NCBI GenBank assembly: GCA_002386525.1
Contig: DGIS01000021.1
Coordinates: forward strand, 62,001-126,000
DNA length: 64,000 nucleotides
Direction of reading: 5' to 3'
Source: Sphingobacterium sp. UBA4616
GTDB lineage: Bacteria; Bacteroidota; Bacteroidia; Sphingobacteriales; Sphingobacteriaceae
Numbering within the stretch: the first letter of the stretch is position 1; each line of letters starts with the position of its first letter. The position numbers and the translations under genes are program-made. A model generated the notes under the pieces. The model made no database searches. It saw only the letters and a list, made by a program, of their open reading frames with translations, and was not told the DNA's origin. Below, piece by piece: positions 53,969-61,823 of this stretch.

Positions 53969-54337
53969 TTAGATCTTTTTGAGCGCTGCAATAATTTCGT
54001 CTGCTTTTTCATCAATTTTTGGACTCAGCCAAATATATTTGAAAGCTCCTCCACCGATGATCTGTTCGGTACCTTGCCATTTGATTTTTGTCAAGGAAAA
54101 TAAATAGTAGTTGTCTACCACGACTGAGGTTTGAATGAATTTATCGACAATATCATTACCAAAGAGCTGCATCCCCAATCCGAAGAACTGCTGATCTTTT
54201 GCGTGAAGCTGGCTTTTCAACAGCTGTTCAGCTTTAGCCCGTACAATCTTTTCGTGTTCTTCTTTGCTTGGGTTAGTCAAAATAGCGGTCAACATGACGG
54301 CGATTAGAATCAGTGCAAATATTCTTTTTTTACTCAT
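53969..54337 (-). CDS. DUF4359-like membrane-anchored protein
   Basis: 122 residues: an N-terminal hydrophobic anchor (RIFALILIAVMLTAILTNPS), then KEEHEKIVRAKAEQLLKSQ and a compact C-terminal domain (SVVVDNYYLFSLTKIKWQGTEQIIGGGAFKYIWLSPKIDEKADEII). The layout and the TNPS junction fit DUF4359, whose role is unknown. It ends one base before the truC start, so the two are probably co-transcribed. Confidence 0.65.
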   Translation of the reverse strand: MSKKRIFALILIAVMLTAILTNPSKEEHEKIVRAKAEQLLKSQLHAKDQQFFGLGMQLFGNDIVDKFIQTSVVVDNYYLFSLTKIKWQGTEQIIGGGAFKYIWLSPKIDEKADEIIAALKKI

Positions 54338-54475
54338 TTTAAAATCGGGATTAAGTTTTTGACAGCATACGAGATGACTATCGACATCAAAATTATTAAA
54401 TAGATATTGGATATATGCAATTGTTTCCCCAGAAAGGAATCCGTTTTTGCTGGAATGTGTTAAGAATAGCAGTTT

Positions 54476-54967
54476 CTAGCCGCCATTAAGAAGTGAGAAA
54501 GCCCAAGAAAAAAAGGTCCAAATAAGATATAATGTAACCGAGATGAGGAGCAAAAAAACAATTAGTATACTGATGATGATTCCAATGCCCGATCCGGTAT
54601 GTTTTCCTTCGTAATAGTGTTGTCTGAGTAATTTGATGTTCTTTTCGTTGGCCTTGCTAAAAAAATCGAGCAAGTTTCCGAGAAGTGGAATGCTACCAAG
54701 AATCGCATCCAGCGAGATGTTTAAAAGCATCCGTATAACGAGCTTGGGGCTGGCGCCGTTACGCCACATGGCAAGTACAAGGATTAAAGATGTACCAAAG
54801 CCTGCTATCGCACCGCCTAGGGGAATAAGATTTAACAGCGGATCTAGGCCAAACCGAAAACCTCCAATTTTAAACTGATTATCCATTAACCAAGATATTC
54901 GGTCTATCCAACCGAAATCTTGGTCAATTTGTTTTAATTTATCTGCTGGAGTTTTCTCTCGGTGCAT
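54476..54967 (-). CDS. DUF4112 family membrane protein
   Basis: 163 residues. The signature core FKIGGFRFGLDPLLNLIPLGGAIAGFGTSLILVLAMW followed by LLNISLDAILGSIPLLGNLLDFFSKANEKNIKLL is DUF4112, a bacterial membrane protein of unknown function. Two or three membrane spans, plus a hydrophobic C-terminal segment (IGIIISILIVFLLLISVTLYLIWTFFSW). It starts two bases after the stop of the SIMPL gene, so they likely share a transcript. Confidence 0.87.
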   Translation of the reverse strand: MHREKTPADKLKQIDQDFGWIDRISWLMDNQFKIGGFRFGLDPLLNLIPLGGAIAGFGTSLILVLAMWRNGASPKLVIRMLLNISLDAILGSIPLLGNLLDFFSKANEKNIKLLRQHYYEGKHTGSGIGIIISILIVFLLLISVTLYLIWTFFSWAFSLLNGG

Positions 54968-54969
54968 GA

Positions 54970-55686
54970 TTACAATAATTCGAACGAAGCGCTGATCTCA
55001 CTTGTTACTTTCATCGGTCTGATATTTAAGTCAAGTCCGCCACTGCCAGCACTATCTGCAGCTTGCTCCATCGCACCTTTATACATCGCATTGCGCATCA
55101 TTGGCTGAACGCCAAAGATAATCTGCTGCGGTGTTTCAGACAATACAATAGCCTTTCCGATTTTTTGCCCTGCTGCTTCTGCTAAAATCTGTGCATTAAC
55201 TTTGGCATCCAATACTGCTTTGGTTTTTAAGCTTTTTTCCAGTTCTTTTTTCTTCGAGTAATCGTACTCACTGATATAAGTACTTTGGATACCCGCTTTG
55301 TCTACGCCATCGAGTAATTGATCCAAATTATTCAAGTTGGTTACCTTAATACGATACTGTCTAGAAAGCAGAATATCGGTGTCTTTTTTCTTTTTGTCCG
55401 GTACATTGTAGCTCCAGATGTTTTGGATGGTAAAATCTTCTTTTTTGACACCAGCTTTTGTTGCCGAATCAAACAGATCTTTTTCTAATTTGTCTATTGC
55501 CGCTTTTTTCTTGGTGTTACCGTTTTCATAAAACTCTTTTAGCGTCACATCAATATAGATGATGTCGGGAGTTACTTCCTCTTCTGCACGTCCCACCGTG
55601 GATACAAACTCTTTATTAACCATTTGTTGCGCATTTAATTGAGTCATAAAACCTAAAAAGGCCAGTCCTAACACTATTTTTTTCAT
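54970..55686 (-). CDS. SIMPL (DUF541) domain periplasmic protein
   Basis: 238 residues with a signal peptide (MKKIVLGLAFLGFMTQLNAQ). One SIMPL/DUF541 domain: STVGRAEEEVTPDIIYIDVTLKEF, IQNIWSYNVPDKKKKDTDILLSRQYRIKVTNLNNLDQLLDGVDKAGI, and KTKAVLDAKVNAQILAEAAGQKIGKAIVLSE. SIMPL proteins are implicated in envelope stress or oxidative protection (E. coli YggE), but their activity is not known. It is upstream of the DUF4112 gene in the same operon. Confidence 0.92.
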   Translation of the reverse strand: MKKIVLGLAFLGFMTQLNAQQMVNKEFVSTVGRAEEEVTPDIIYIDVTLKEFYENGNTKKKAAIDKLEKDLFDSATKAGVKKEDFTIQNIWSYNVPDKKKKDTDILLSRQYRIKVTNLNNLDQLLDGVDKAGIQSTYISEYDYSKKKELEKSLKTKAVLDAKVNAQILAEAAGQKIGKAIVLSETPQQIIFGVQPMMRNAMYKGAMEQAADSAGSGGLDLNIRPMKVTSEISASFELL

Positions 55687-55848
55687 ATTTTTTGTCTTAA
55701 AGTTTTTCTAATAATACGATTGCTATTACTGCATTGCTACAAGATTGGAGCCAAAGTTGATGAAAAAGTTTAACGGGTAAAAAAAATAAAAAGGTTAAAA
55801 TTTTTGATTTTATTTCTATACCTTTAGGGAAATTAATAATATAGTGCC

Positions 55849-56040
55849 ATGCAAGAAGGTAAAGTAAAATTCTTTAATGAAACCAAAGGTTTCGGTTTCA
55901 TCATCCCTAACTCCGGCGAGAGCGAAATTTTTGTTCACGTTTCGGGATTAGTAGACAAAGTTCGTGAGAATGATAGTGTATCTTACGAAGTTGAACAAGG
56001 CCGTAAAGGTCTTAATGCGGTAAATGTAAGAGTTATCTAA
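55849..56040 (+). CDS. Cold-shock domain protein (CspA-like)
   Basis: 63 residues, a single CSD that binds single-stranded nucleic acid. RNP1 is KGFGFI at 13-18 and RNP2 is EIFVHVS at about 26-32. The 160-base leader upstream is longer than usual here, as in cold-shock mRNAs. A T-rich segment with TACCTTTA at about 55820 is a possible -7 box with one mismatch. A strong terminator follows the stop. Confidence 0.96.
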   Translation: MQEGKVKFFNETKGFGFIIPNSGESEIFVHVSGLVDKVRENDSVSYEVEQGRKGLNAVNVRVI

Positions 56041-56070
56041 TTAGATTGAAGATATATTTATTGTGAAAAG

Positions 56071-56091
56071 GCCTATGCGAACAGCATAGGC
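56071..56091 (+). terminator. Terminator of the cold-shock gene
   Basis: Stem GCCTATGC/GCATAGGC with GAACA loop, then TTTTTT. Confidence 0.92.
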
Positions 56092-56211
56092 TTTTTTATT
56101 TTTTAGCAGATATTGTTTAGGGTTTTTGTAGCAAAAAAATGAGACTGAGGCTTTGATAATTGAGTTTGGACTGATAATTGTTTATAAAGCACTTAAATTT
56201 TCAATTTAAAA

Positions 56212-56406
56212 ATGAAGCGTACTTTAGCATTAGTTCTTTCTGCGGTCATCATGATTTCGATGTCGGCATGTTATTCAACACACCATAGTCACGGTCATGG
56301 ACGTGGACCGAAAAAAATGCCTCCTGGGCAAGCAAAAAAATACTATGGAGAACGATCTGCACGGGAATTTGCTCCCGGGCAGCAAAAGAAAAAGCATAGA
56401 CATTAG
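56212..56406 (+). CDS. Small basic lipoprotein-type protein with PGQ-KK motifs
   Basis: 64 residues. A signal peptide (MKRTLALVLSAVIMISMSAC) ends at Cys20, a likely lipid-attachment site. The mature part is His/Lys/Gly-rich (YSTHHSHGHGRG) and carries two related motifs, PPGQAKKYYGE and APGQQKKKHRH. I recall similar small Bacteroidota proteins annotated only by low-quality transfer as quinol oxidase subunits; no function is supported. His-rich content could mean metal binding. A terminator follows. Confidence 0.65.
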   Translation: MKRTLALVLSAVIMISMSACYSTHHSHGHGRGPKKMPPGQAKKYYGERSAREFAPGQQKKKHRH

Positions 56407-56418
56407 CAACACAGCATA

Positions 56419-56450
56419 AAAAAAGCTTCCACATTCCTGTGAAAGCTTTT
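56419..56450. terminator. Bidirectional terminator
   Basis: AAAAAAGCTT/AAGCTTTTTT arms with inner CACA/TGTG pairing, between the small lipoprotein gene and the DUF805 gene. Confidence 0.82.
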
Positions 56451-56467
56451 TTATAAGGTTTTAGAAT

Positions 56468-56995
56468 CTAAGCGAAGGGATCTTTGTCGGGTGCCGGCGG
56501 TGTTGGATTTGAAGGCTGCGAACTTCCAATTTGTGAACTTCCAAATGGATCTTGCGTACGAGCAGAACCAAATGGATCTTGGCTTTGATTAAAAGGATGG
56601 TTTGAAGCATTTTCAACAGCCTTAGGATCTGGTCCATATTGATTCGGACCTTTATCACCCTCTAGAATTTCTAAGTAAAGTAAATATAGACTTCCAACAA
56701 ACGGAATTAAGGAAACCAGGATAAACCAACCCGATTTATTTGTGTCATGAAGTCTTCTTACAGTAACGGCTATCGCAGGAATCAATAACGCTAAATACGC
56801 TAGCCCCATGATACCGTAAAACAAACTCGCTAAAGTATCGCTTACAACCGACAAAATACCGCCAACGATACCGAGTGCAAAAAATAAAACAAATACAGCT
56901 AGAACGAACATCCAATATTCTTTTCGACGGGCTCTACCCTCAAAATTTGCATAGTTGTCTCGAACAACTTTTAAAAAGGCTTCTTTAAGTTCCAT
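56468..56995 (-). CDS. DUF805 family membrane protein
   Basis: 175 residues. DUF805 core: NYANFEGRARRKEYWMFVLAVFVLFFALGIVGGI, then LAYLALLIPAIAVTVRRLHDTNKSGWFILVSLIPFVGSLYLLYLEILEGDKGPNQYGPDP. Three to four membrane segments are visible. The C-terminal 50 residues are Gln/Ser/Pro-rich with repeated QDPFGS motifs (three copies), ending in PDKDPFA. DUF805 proteins are inner-membrane; their function is unknown. Confidence 0.9.
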   Translation of the reverse strand: MELKEAFLKVVRDNYANFEGRARRKEYWMFVLAVFVLFFALGIVGGILSVVSDTLASLFYGIMGLAYLALLIPAIAVTVRRLHDTNKSGWFILVSLIPFVGSLYLLYLEILEGDKGPNQYGPDPKAVENASNHPFNQSQDPFGSARTQDPFGSSQIGSSQPSNPTPPAPDKDPFA

Positions 56996-57159
56996 ATTAT
57001 TAATACTTTTTTTGGTGAAAATTATGTTAGTAAACTACATGTTATTTCAGCTTTGTTACAATAAATGTACCAATAATTTATCCAAGAGATCAATTATTGT
57101 AGACAAGTCGATAGCTAGCTGGAGTCTATATGCTAAATATTCAGTTAAATCGTACACTC

Positions 57160-57882
57160 TTATCGAAAAATCTCTTCGAGAATGTAGAGCGATTTTATTT
57201 CTTTAAAATTTGTACGGTGCAAGCGATAGAAATCAAGTACTTTCTCCAACAAAAATTGTCTATCTGAGCTGCTCATCTTAATTCGATCGCAATTTGAATA
57301 TTCGGAATCAATTAAATTTCTAAAAATTGACGTATGTGGTTCTTGTAAAACAAGCGGATGTTCGGGGAGACTATCTGAAAAGGTTGCTTCGTGAAGATTG
57401 AAATAGGGGAGTACTTGTTTAGATTTGGCCGGATAGAACCCAAGGAAGCGTGTGAGTTTTATTAAAAAGACGAGATGAAAATTGGCCAGGTTTGAATGAC
57501 TTTGATCCAGCCAAAGTATGGATTGATGAATAAATTCAAAAAGGTAGCTATCATGTTCTTGTTCCTTCAGTATTTTATAAAGTATTTCATTCAGAAAAAG
57601 GGCCAGCGAACTTTTGACGATATCGTAAGGTATTTCTTGCAGTGCAGGTGCTTGACGTGCTTCGGAGATCCGCTGTAGCGAACCATTATCTTTATGTGTG
57701 GCGACTATTTCCAATAAATGTAAAGGTTGGAGAATATTGGCCTTGATTTTTGCTTTAGGCTTCCTTGCTCCGGTAATAAGATAAGATTGCATGCCAAAAT
57801 GTTCGGTATATAGCTGGGTAACGAGGCTACTTTCCGAATAGTTTGTTGTTTTTAAAACTACAGCTCTAGTTTTGTTCAGCAT
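57160..57882 (-). CDS. recO: DNA repair protein RecO
   Basis: 240 residues from ATG at 57880-57882; a longer frame to 57933 overlaps the upstream gene and is ignored. RecO helps load RecA on SSB-coated gaps with RecR. The N-terminal OB fold starts MLNKTRAVVLKTTNYSESSLVTQLYTEHFG, then GARKPKAKIKANILQPLHLLEIVATHKDNGSLQRISEA. The helical body has FLNEILYKILKEQEHDSYLFEFIHQSILWLD. The zinc-binding Cys set of some RecO proteins is not seen. It overlaps the next gene upstream by 17 bases. Confidence 0.92.
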   Translation of the reverse strand: MLNKTRAVVLKTTNYSESSLVTQLYTEHFGMQSYLITGARKPKAKIKANILQPLHLLEIVATHKDNGSLQRISEARQAPALQEIPYDIVKSSLALFLNEILYKILKEQEHDSYLFEFIHQSILWLDQSHSNLANFHLVFLIKLTRFLGFYPAKSKQVLPYFNLHEATFSDSLPEHPLVLQEPHTSIFRNLIDSEYSNCDRIKMSSSDRQFLLEKVLDFYRLHRTNFKEIKSLYILEEIFR

Positions 57883-58117
57883 TCCCTTCTTTATCTTTTT
57901 TATGTCCTTCCCCGCGCATCTCAATAAGGGCATCTCGGTCTACCTTACGAATCATGCGATAGATTAAAGTCAGGAAGCCGACACTAAATACAATGACTCC
58001 AATCAGCATAGCGAGCTTATACCAGTTGGAACGTTGTTCCATGAGATAATATCCCCCTATCACCAGTACGACGCCGATGATTATTTCCCTTATACCCTTG
58101 CGAAGATATTTGTTCAT
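57866..58117 (-). CDS. Small hypothetical membrane protein upstream of recO
   Basis: 83 residues from ATG at 58115-58117 (MNKYLRKGIREIIIGVVLVIGGYYLM). Two hydrophobic segments (IIIGVVLVIGGYYL; LAMLIGVIVFSVGFLTLIYRM) then a charged tail (VDRDALIEMRGEGHKKDKEGNAEQN). Family not recognised. It overlaps recO by 17 bases and has a TAnnTTTG box 38 bases upstream, so it probably leads the recO transcript. Confidence 0.65.
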   Translation of the reverse strand: MNKYLRKGIREIIIGVVLVIGGYYLMEQRSNWYKLAMLIGVIVFSVGFLTLIYRMIRKVDRDALIEMRGEGHKKDKEGNAEQN

Positions 58118-58154
58118 AAATGTGAATTGTTGAAAACTATTTTTCTTTACAGAG

Positions 58155-58162
58155 CAAATATA
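58155..58162 (-). promoter_or_regulatory. -7 promoter box (TATATTTG) of the recO operon
   Basis: Minus-strand TAnnTTTG match 38 bases before the first ATG of the operon. Confidence 0.4.
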
Positions 58163-58334
58163 ATACAATAAAATCCTTTATTTTTGTCGATACCCATCCT
58201 ATGTAGAACTATTTTTAAAAATAATTCCAATCATCTTGTTGCTTATCTAAAAAAAAATATAGATATTTGCAAACTCTTTGCAGAGAGTGCAAAGTATTAA
58301 CATATTGTAATAAAGACAACAAAAAAATAATATC

Positions 58335-58568
58335 ATGTCAAGAATTTGTGATTTAACAGGCAAAGCGGCGTTAACAGGGAATAACGTTTCTCACTCAAAC
58401 GTTAAAACTAAACGTAAATTCTATCCAAATTTACAAACTAAACGTTTTTACATTCCAGAAGAAGATCGTTGGATTACGTTGAAAGTATCTACTTCTGCTA
58501 TCAAGACTATCAACAAGAACGGGATTACAGCAGCGATCAATAAATTTATCGTTAAAGGCTCAATCTAA
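58335..58568 (+). CDS. rpmB: 50S ribosomal protein L28 (bL28)
   Basis: 77 residues, normal length. Starts MSRICDLTGKAALTGNNVSHSNVKTKRKFYPNLQTKRFYIPEE; the GNNVSHSNxKTKR pattern is diagnostic of bL28, and TVSTSAIKTINKNGI-type residues complete the fold. It is first in the rpmB-rpmG-DUF4295 set typical of Bacteroidota. The upstream gap (218 bases) contains a CTTTGCA/TGCAAAG inverted repeat at about 58273-58291 that may be a leader hairpin. Confidence 0.98.
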   Translation: MSRICDLTGKAALTGNNVSHSNVKTKRKFYPNLQTKRFYIPEEDRWITLKVSTSAIKTINKNGITAAINKFIVKGSI

Positions 58569-58643
58569 TTGATTGTCGCGCCTGTTACATTAAGATTATT
58601 CATGAAATTTCAATCCTAATAGGATTCAAAATAAAGTAAAACA

Positions 58644-58826
58644 ATGGCTAAAAAAGGAAATAGAGTACAAGTTATCTTAGAATGTACTGAACACAAAGAA
58701 AGTGGTCTTCCGGGAATGTCTCGTTACATCACTACTAAAAACAAAAAGAACACAACTGAGCGTTTAGAGTTGAAAAAATTCAACCCAGTATTGAGAAAAG
58801 TTACTGTTCATAAAGAAATTAAGTAA
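58644..58826 (+). CDS. rpmG: 50S ribosomal protein L33 (bL33)
   Basis: 60 residues. [48 protein letters not shown] is bL33; [20 protein letters not shown] is the core signature. It has only one Cys (ECTE) and lacks the CxxC zinc ribbon, so it is the zinc-independent form. It follows rpmB by 75 bases and precedes the DUF4295 gene by 51. Confidence 0.98.
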   Translation: MAKKGNRVQVILECTEHKESGLPGMSRYITTKNKKNTTERLELKKFNPVLRKVTVHKEIK

Positions 58827-58877
58827 GTCACATATCTTGGCACTTGAAAGAGATGCTAAGTAAAATATTAATATACC

Positions 58878-59039
58878 ATGGCAAAGAAAGCAGTTGCATC
58901 GTTACAAAAAGGTGGCGGTAAAGAATTTACAAAGGTTATTATTACTACTAAATCTGCAAAAACTGGCGCGTATACTTTCAAAGAAGGTATGGTTCACAAC
59001 GATAAAGTGAAAGACGTAGTTGCAGCAGCTCAAAAATAA
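58878..59039 (+). CDS. DUF4295 family protein, Bacteroidota-specific ribosomal protein (bL38 type)
   Basis: 53 residues (MAKKAVASLQKGGGKEFTKV start, ending VAAAQK). The short Lys/Gly-rich sequence, with KSAKTGAYTFKEGMVHNDKVKDVV, is DUF4295, found only in Bacteroidota directly after rpmG. From memory, a Flavobacterium ribosome structure assigned this protein as large-subunit bL38; I cannot verify that here. It ends the ribosomal row, with a terminator about 55 bases further on, and ftsY follows. Confidence 0.92.
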   Translation: MAKKAVASLQKGGGKEFTKVIITTKSAKTGAYTFKEGMVHNDKVKDVVAAAQK

Positions 59040-59093
59040 CGAGTAGTATTTTCCTTTTTTAAAGTTTTTCTTTAAAAAGAATTCGATAAAAAT

Positions 59094-59122
59094 AGCCGTT
59101 TTGGTATCCTACCGAAAGGGCT
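59094..59122 (+). terminator. Terminator of rpmB-rpmG-DUF4295
   Basis: Outer arms AGCC/GGCT, then TTT/AAA and GGTA/TACC, loop TCC, followed by TTTTTTT. Confidence 0.72.
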
Positions 59123-59177
59123 TTTTTTGTTGAGGACATTTGTTTATATTTGGACATCAATTTTCACTACACATTCC

Positions 59178-60140
59178 ATGGGATTATTTGATTTTTTTAA
59201 GAAAAAACCACAAACACAAGAAGAAGAACAGGCCTTAGATAAGGGTTTGGAAAAAACAAAAGAAGGCTTTCTATCCAAGATTACAAAAGCTGTAGTTGGT
59301 AAGTCAACTGTGGATGACGATGTATTGGATAATCTGGAAGAAGTTTTGGTTACTTCTGATGTGGGGGTTACGACGACTTTAAAAATCATTGATCGCATAC
59401 AAGCCCGTGTTGCCCGAGATAAGTACGTTTCCACTTCGGAGCTAAATAATCTCTTGAAGGAGGAAATTCAAACGTTACTGGCAGAAAACAATAGCGCTGA
59501 TTTCGAACATTTCAATTATGGTGAGCATAAGCCCTATGTTATTATGGTTGTGGGTGTTAATGGGGTTGGTAAAACAACAACTATTGGCAAACTGGCTCAT
59601 CAGCTGAAGCAAGCTGGCAGCAAAGTTGTATTGGGTGCTGCGGATACCTTTCGTGCTGCAGCCGTTGATCAACTTAAATTATGGGGCGAGCGTGTTGGCG
59701 TTCGTGTTGTCGCTCAAGCCATGGGTTCAGACCCCGCTTCAGTGGCTTATGATACCGTAAAATCCGCTGTCGCTAATGGTGAAGATGTCTGTATCATAGA
59801 TACGGCAGGGCGGTTGCACAATAAGGTTGGCTTAATGAATGAGCTGACTAAGATCAAAAATGTTATGCAAAAGGTTGTTCCGGGGGCTCCACATGAAATC
59901 TTATTGGTTTTGGATGCGTCGACAGGACAAAATGCCATTGAGCAGTGTACACAATTTACGCAGGCAACAGATGTGAATGCCTTAGCATTAACGAAGCTCG
60001 ATGGAACAGCTAAGGGTGGTGTAGTTATCGGTATATCCGATCAATTTAAGATCCCCGTGAAATATATTGGTGTAGGAGAGAAAATTGGTGATCTTCAGTT
60101 GTTTAACAAAAAGGAATTTGTAGACTCCCTTTTTAAATAG
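59178..60140 (+). CDS. ftsY: Signal recognition particle receptor FtsY
   Basis: 320 residues from ATG at 59178 (MGLFDFFKKKPQTQEEEQALDKGLEKTKEGF); the longer frame from TTG at 59127 adds 17 unrelated residues. FtsY is the membrane receptor for SRP-bound ribosomes. The P-loop GVNGVGKTT is at 126-134. DTAGR, TKLDGTAKGGV and GVGEKIGDLQ are conserved. The acidic A domain of E. coli FtsY is absent, as in most bacteria; the amphipathic MGLFDFFKKK start likely binds the membrane. rimO follows 18 bases later. Confidence 0.97.
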   Translation: MGLFDFFKKKPQTQEEEQALDKGLEKTKEGFLSKITKAVVGKSTVDDDVLDNLEEVLVTSDVGVTTTLKIIDRIQARVARDKYVSTSELNNLLKEEIQTLLAENNSADFEHFNYGEHKPYVIMVVGVNGVGKTTTIGKLAHQLKQAGSKVVLGAADTFRAAAVDQLKLWGERVGVRVVAQAMGSDPASVAYDTVKSAVANGEDVCIIDTAGRLHNKVGLMNELTKIKNVMQKVVPGAPHEILLVLDASTGQNAIEQCTQFTQATDVNALALTKLDGTAKGGVVIGISDQFKIPVKYIGVGEKIGDLQLFNKKEFVDSLFK

Positions 60141-60158
60141 AGTCTGCCTTCTAATCAT

Positions 60159-61496
60159 ATGAAGACAAAATACGCGAAACCAGCGCCTTTGATCGATAAA
60201 CCACGTGTCAACGTGGTGACTTTGGGCTGTTCGAAAAATATTCACGATAGTGAAGTTCTGATGGGCCAGTTGAAAGGCAATCAGATGGAAGTTGTTCATG
60301 AAGCATCCAATATACAGGCGAATGATATTGTCGTGATCAATACCTGCGGTTTTATTGATAATGCGAAACAGGAATCAATTGATGCCATCTTGCAATATTC
60401 AGATCTAAAAGAACAGGGAAAAATCAATAAAGTGATCGTTACTGGCTGTCTTTCAGAACGGTATAAACCAGAGTTGCAGTCTGAAATCCCCAATGTTGAT
60501 GCTTTTTTCGGTACGAACGATTTGCCGGATCTATTGACGTCCATTGGTGCCGATTATCGGCACGAATTGCTCGGTGAGCGACTATTGACAACACCTTCTC
60601 ATTTTTCTTATTTTAAAATTGCCGAGGGGTGTAATCGCCCATGTTCTTTCTGCGCAATTCCTTTAATGCGTGGTAAGCATGTTTCCAAATCCATTGAAGA
60701 TCTTGTGAAAGAAGCTAAATTCCTTGCTTCGAACGGTACCAAAGAATTGATTTTAATAGCGCAGGATCTAACTTATTATGGCCTCGACATCTATGGAAAG
60801 CGTAATCTTTCTGATCTCATGCGTCATTTATCTGATGTCGATGGTATCGAATGGATCCGACTGCAGTATGCCTATCCTTCGGGGTTTCCAATGGATATTT
60901 TGGACGCCATGAATGAACGTTCAAATATCTGTAATTACTTAGATATGCCACTGCAACATATATCTGATCCGATGTTGAAGTCTATGCGCAGAGGTACAAC
61001 AAAACAGAAGCAGATTGATCTTGTCCATGCAATACGTGACAAAGTTCCGGATATCGCCTTGCGTACAACATTAATTTGTGGTTATCCAGGTGAAACTGAA
61101 CAGGACTTTCAGGAGATGTTAGACTGGGTTGAAGAGACTCGTTTTGACAGGTTAGGTTGTTTTACTTATTCTCACGAAGAAAAAACACACGCACATACTT
61201 TGGAGGATAATGTACCTCAGGAAGTAAAAGAGGAGCGTGTCGAAGCGATTATGGAGTTGCAGCAAGGGATTTCGTATGATATCAATCAGTCTAAGGTTGG
61301 TCATACCTATAAAGTGCTGGTTGATCGTATAGATGGTGATTACTTTATTGGCCGCACAGAATACGACTCCCCAGAGGTTGACAATGAGGTCTTGATTCCT
61401 GCTGCAGATTCTTATGCACGTATTGGTGATTTTGTTCAGGTAAAAATTGACCGTGCCGAAGATTTCGATCTATATGGGCAGATTGTAAGGAAATAG
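60159..61496 (+). CDS. rimO: Ribosomal protein S12 methylthiotransferase RimO
   Basis: 445 residues. RimO is a radical-SAM methylthiotransferase acting on Asp of ribosomal protein uS12. The N-terminal UPF0004 domain opens VNVVTLGCSKNIHDSEVLMGQL (first cluster Cys24). The radical-SAM Cys motif is Cys158, Cys162, Cys165 (CNRPCSFC). A C-terminal TRAM domain (YKVLVDRIDGDYFIGRTEYDSPEVDNEV) completes it. LGCSKNIHDSEVL favours RimO over MiaB. It shares a transcript with ftsY and ends in a strong terminator. Confidence 0.96.
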   Translation: MKTKYAKPAPLIDKPRVNVVTLGCSKNIHDSEVLMGQLKGNQMEVVHEASNIQANDIVVINTCGFIDNAKQESIDAILQYSDLKEQGKINKVIVTGCLSERYKPELQSEIPNVDAFFGTNDLPDLLTSIGADYRHELLGERLLTTPSHFSYFKIAEGCNRPCSFCAIPLMRGKHVSKSIEDLVKEAKFLASNGTKELILIAQDLTYYGLDIYGKRNLSDLMRHLSDVDGIEWIRLQYAYPSGFPMDILDAMNERSNICNYLDMPLQHISDPMLKSMRRGTTKQKQIDLVHAIRDKVPDIALRTTLICGYPGETEQDFQEMLDWVEETRFDRLGCFTYSHEEKTHAHTLEDNVPQEVKEERVEAIMELQQGISYDINQSKVGHTYKVLVDRIDGDYFIGRTEYDSPEVDNEVLIPAADSYARIGDFVQVKIDRAEDFDLYGQIVRK

Positions 61497-61520
61497 TTTT
61501 ATTAGCTTATATTTGATATT

Positions 61521-61566
61521 AAAACAAATGGGTCTCCTTTGAATAAAAGGGAGACCCATTTGTTTT
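61521..61566 (+). terminator. Terminator of ftsY-rimO
   Basis: A 17-base stem, AAAACAAATGGGTCTCC against its reverse complement at 61550-61566, loop of 12 bases, followed by T. Confidence 0.9.
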
Positions 61567-61823
61567 TCACGGCAATTGTCAGTAAAATGATATAATTTAA
61601 AAGCAGCACAGGCTTTTTGTGAAAATTCAGTATTTTGTCGGGGCAAACTCGATACATTTGTACGCATACAATCCCGATTTAAAACGCTATATAGCTGTTT
61701 AAAATCAGGGTCATGACAGCCTGTTGGCACTATTGGGACGATAAAGAGAACCTGCTATTTCAGGTTACTTTAGGAGATTTTCTTTATCGATTGACAATAA
61801 CAAAAGATTAACACAATTTGCAG

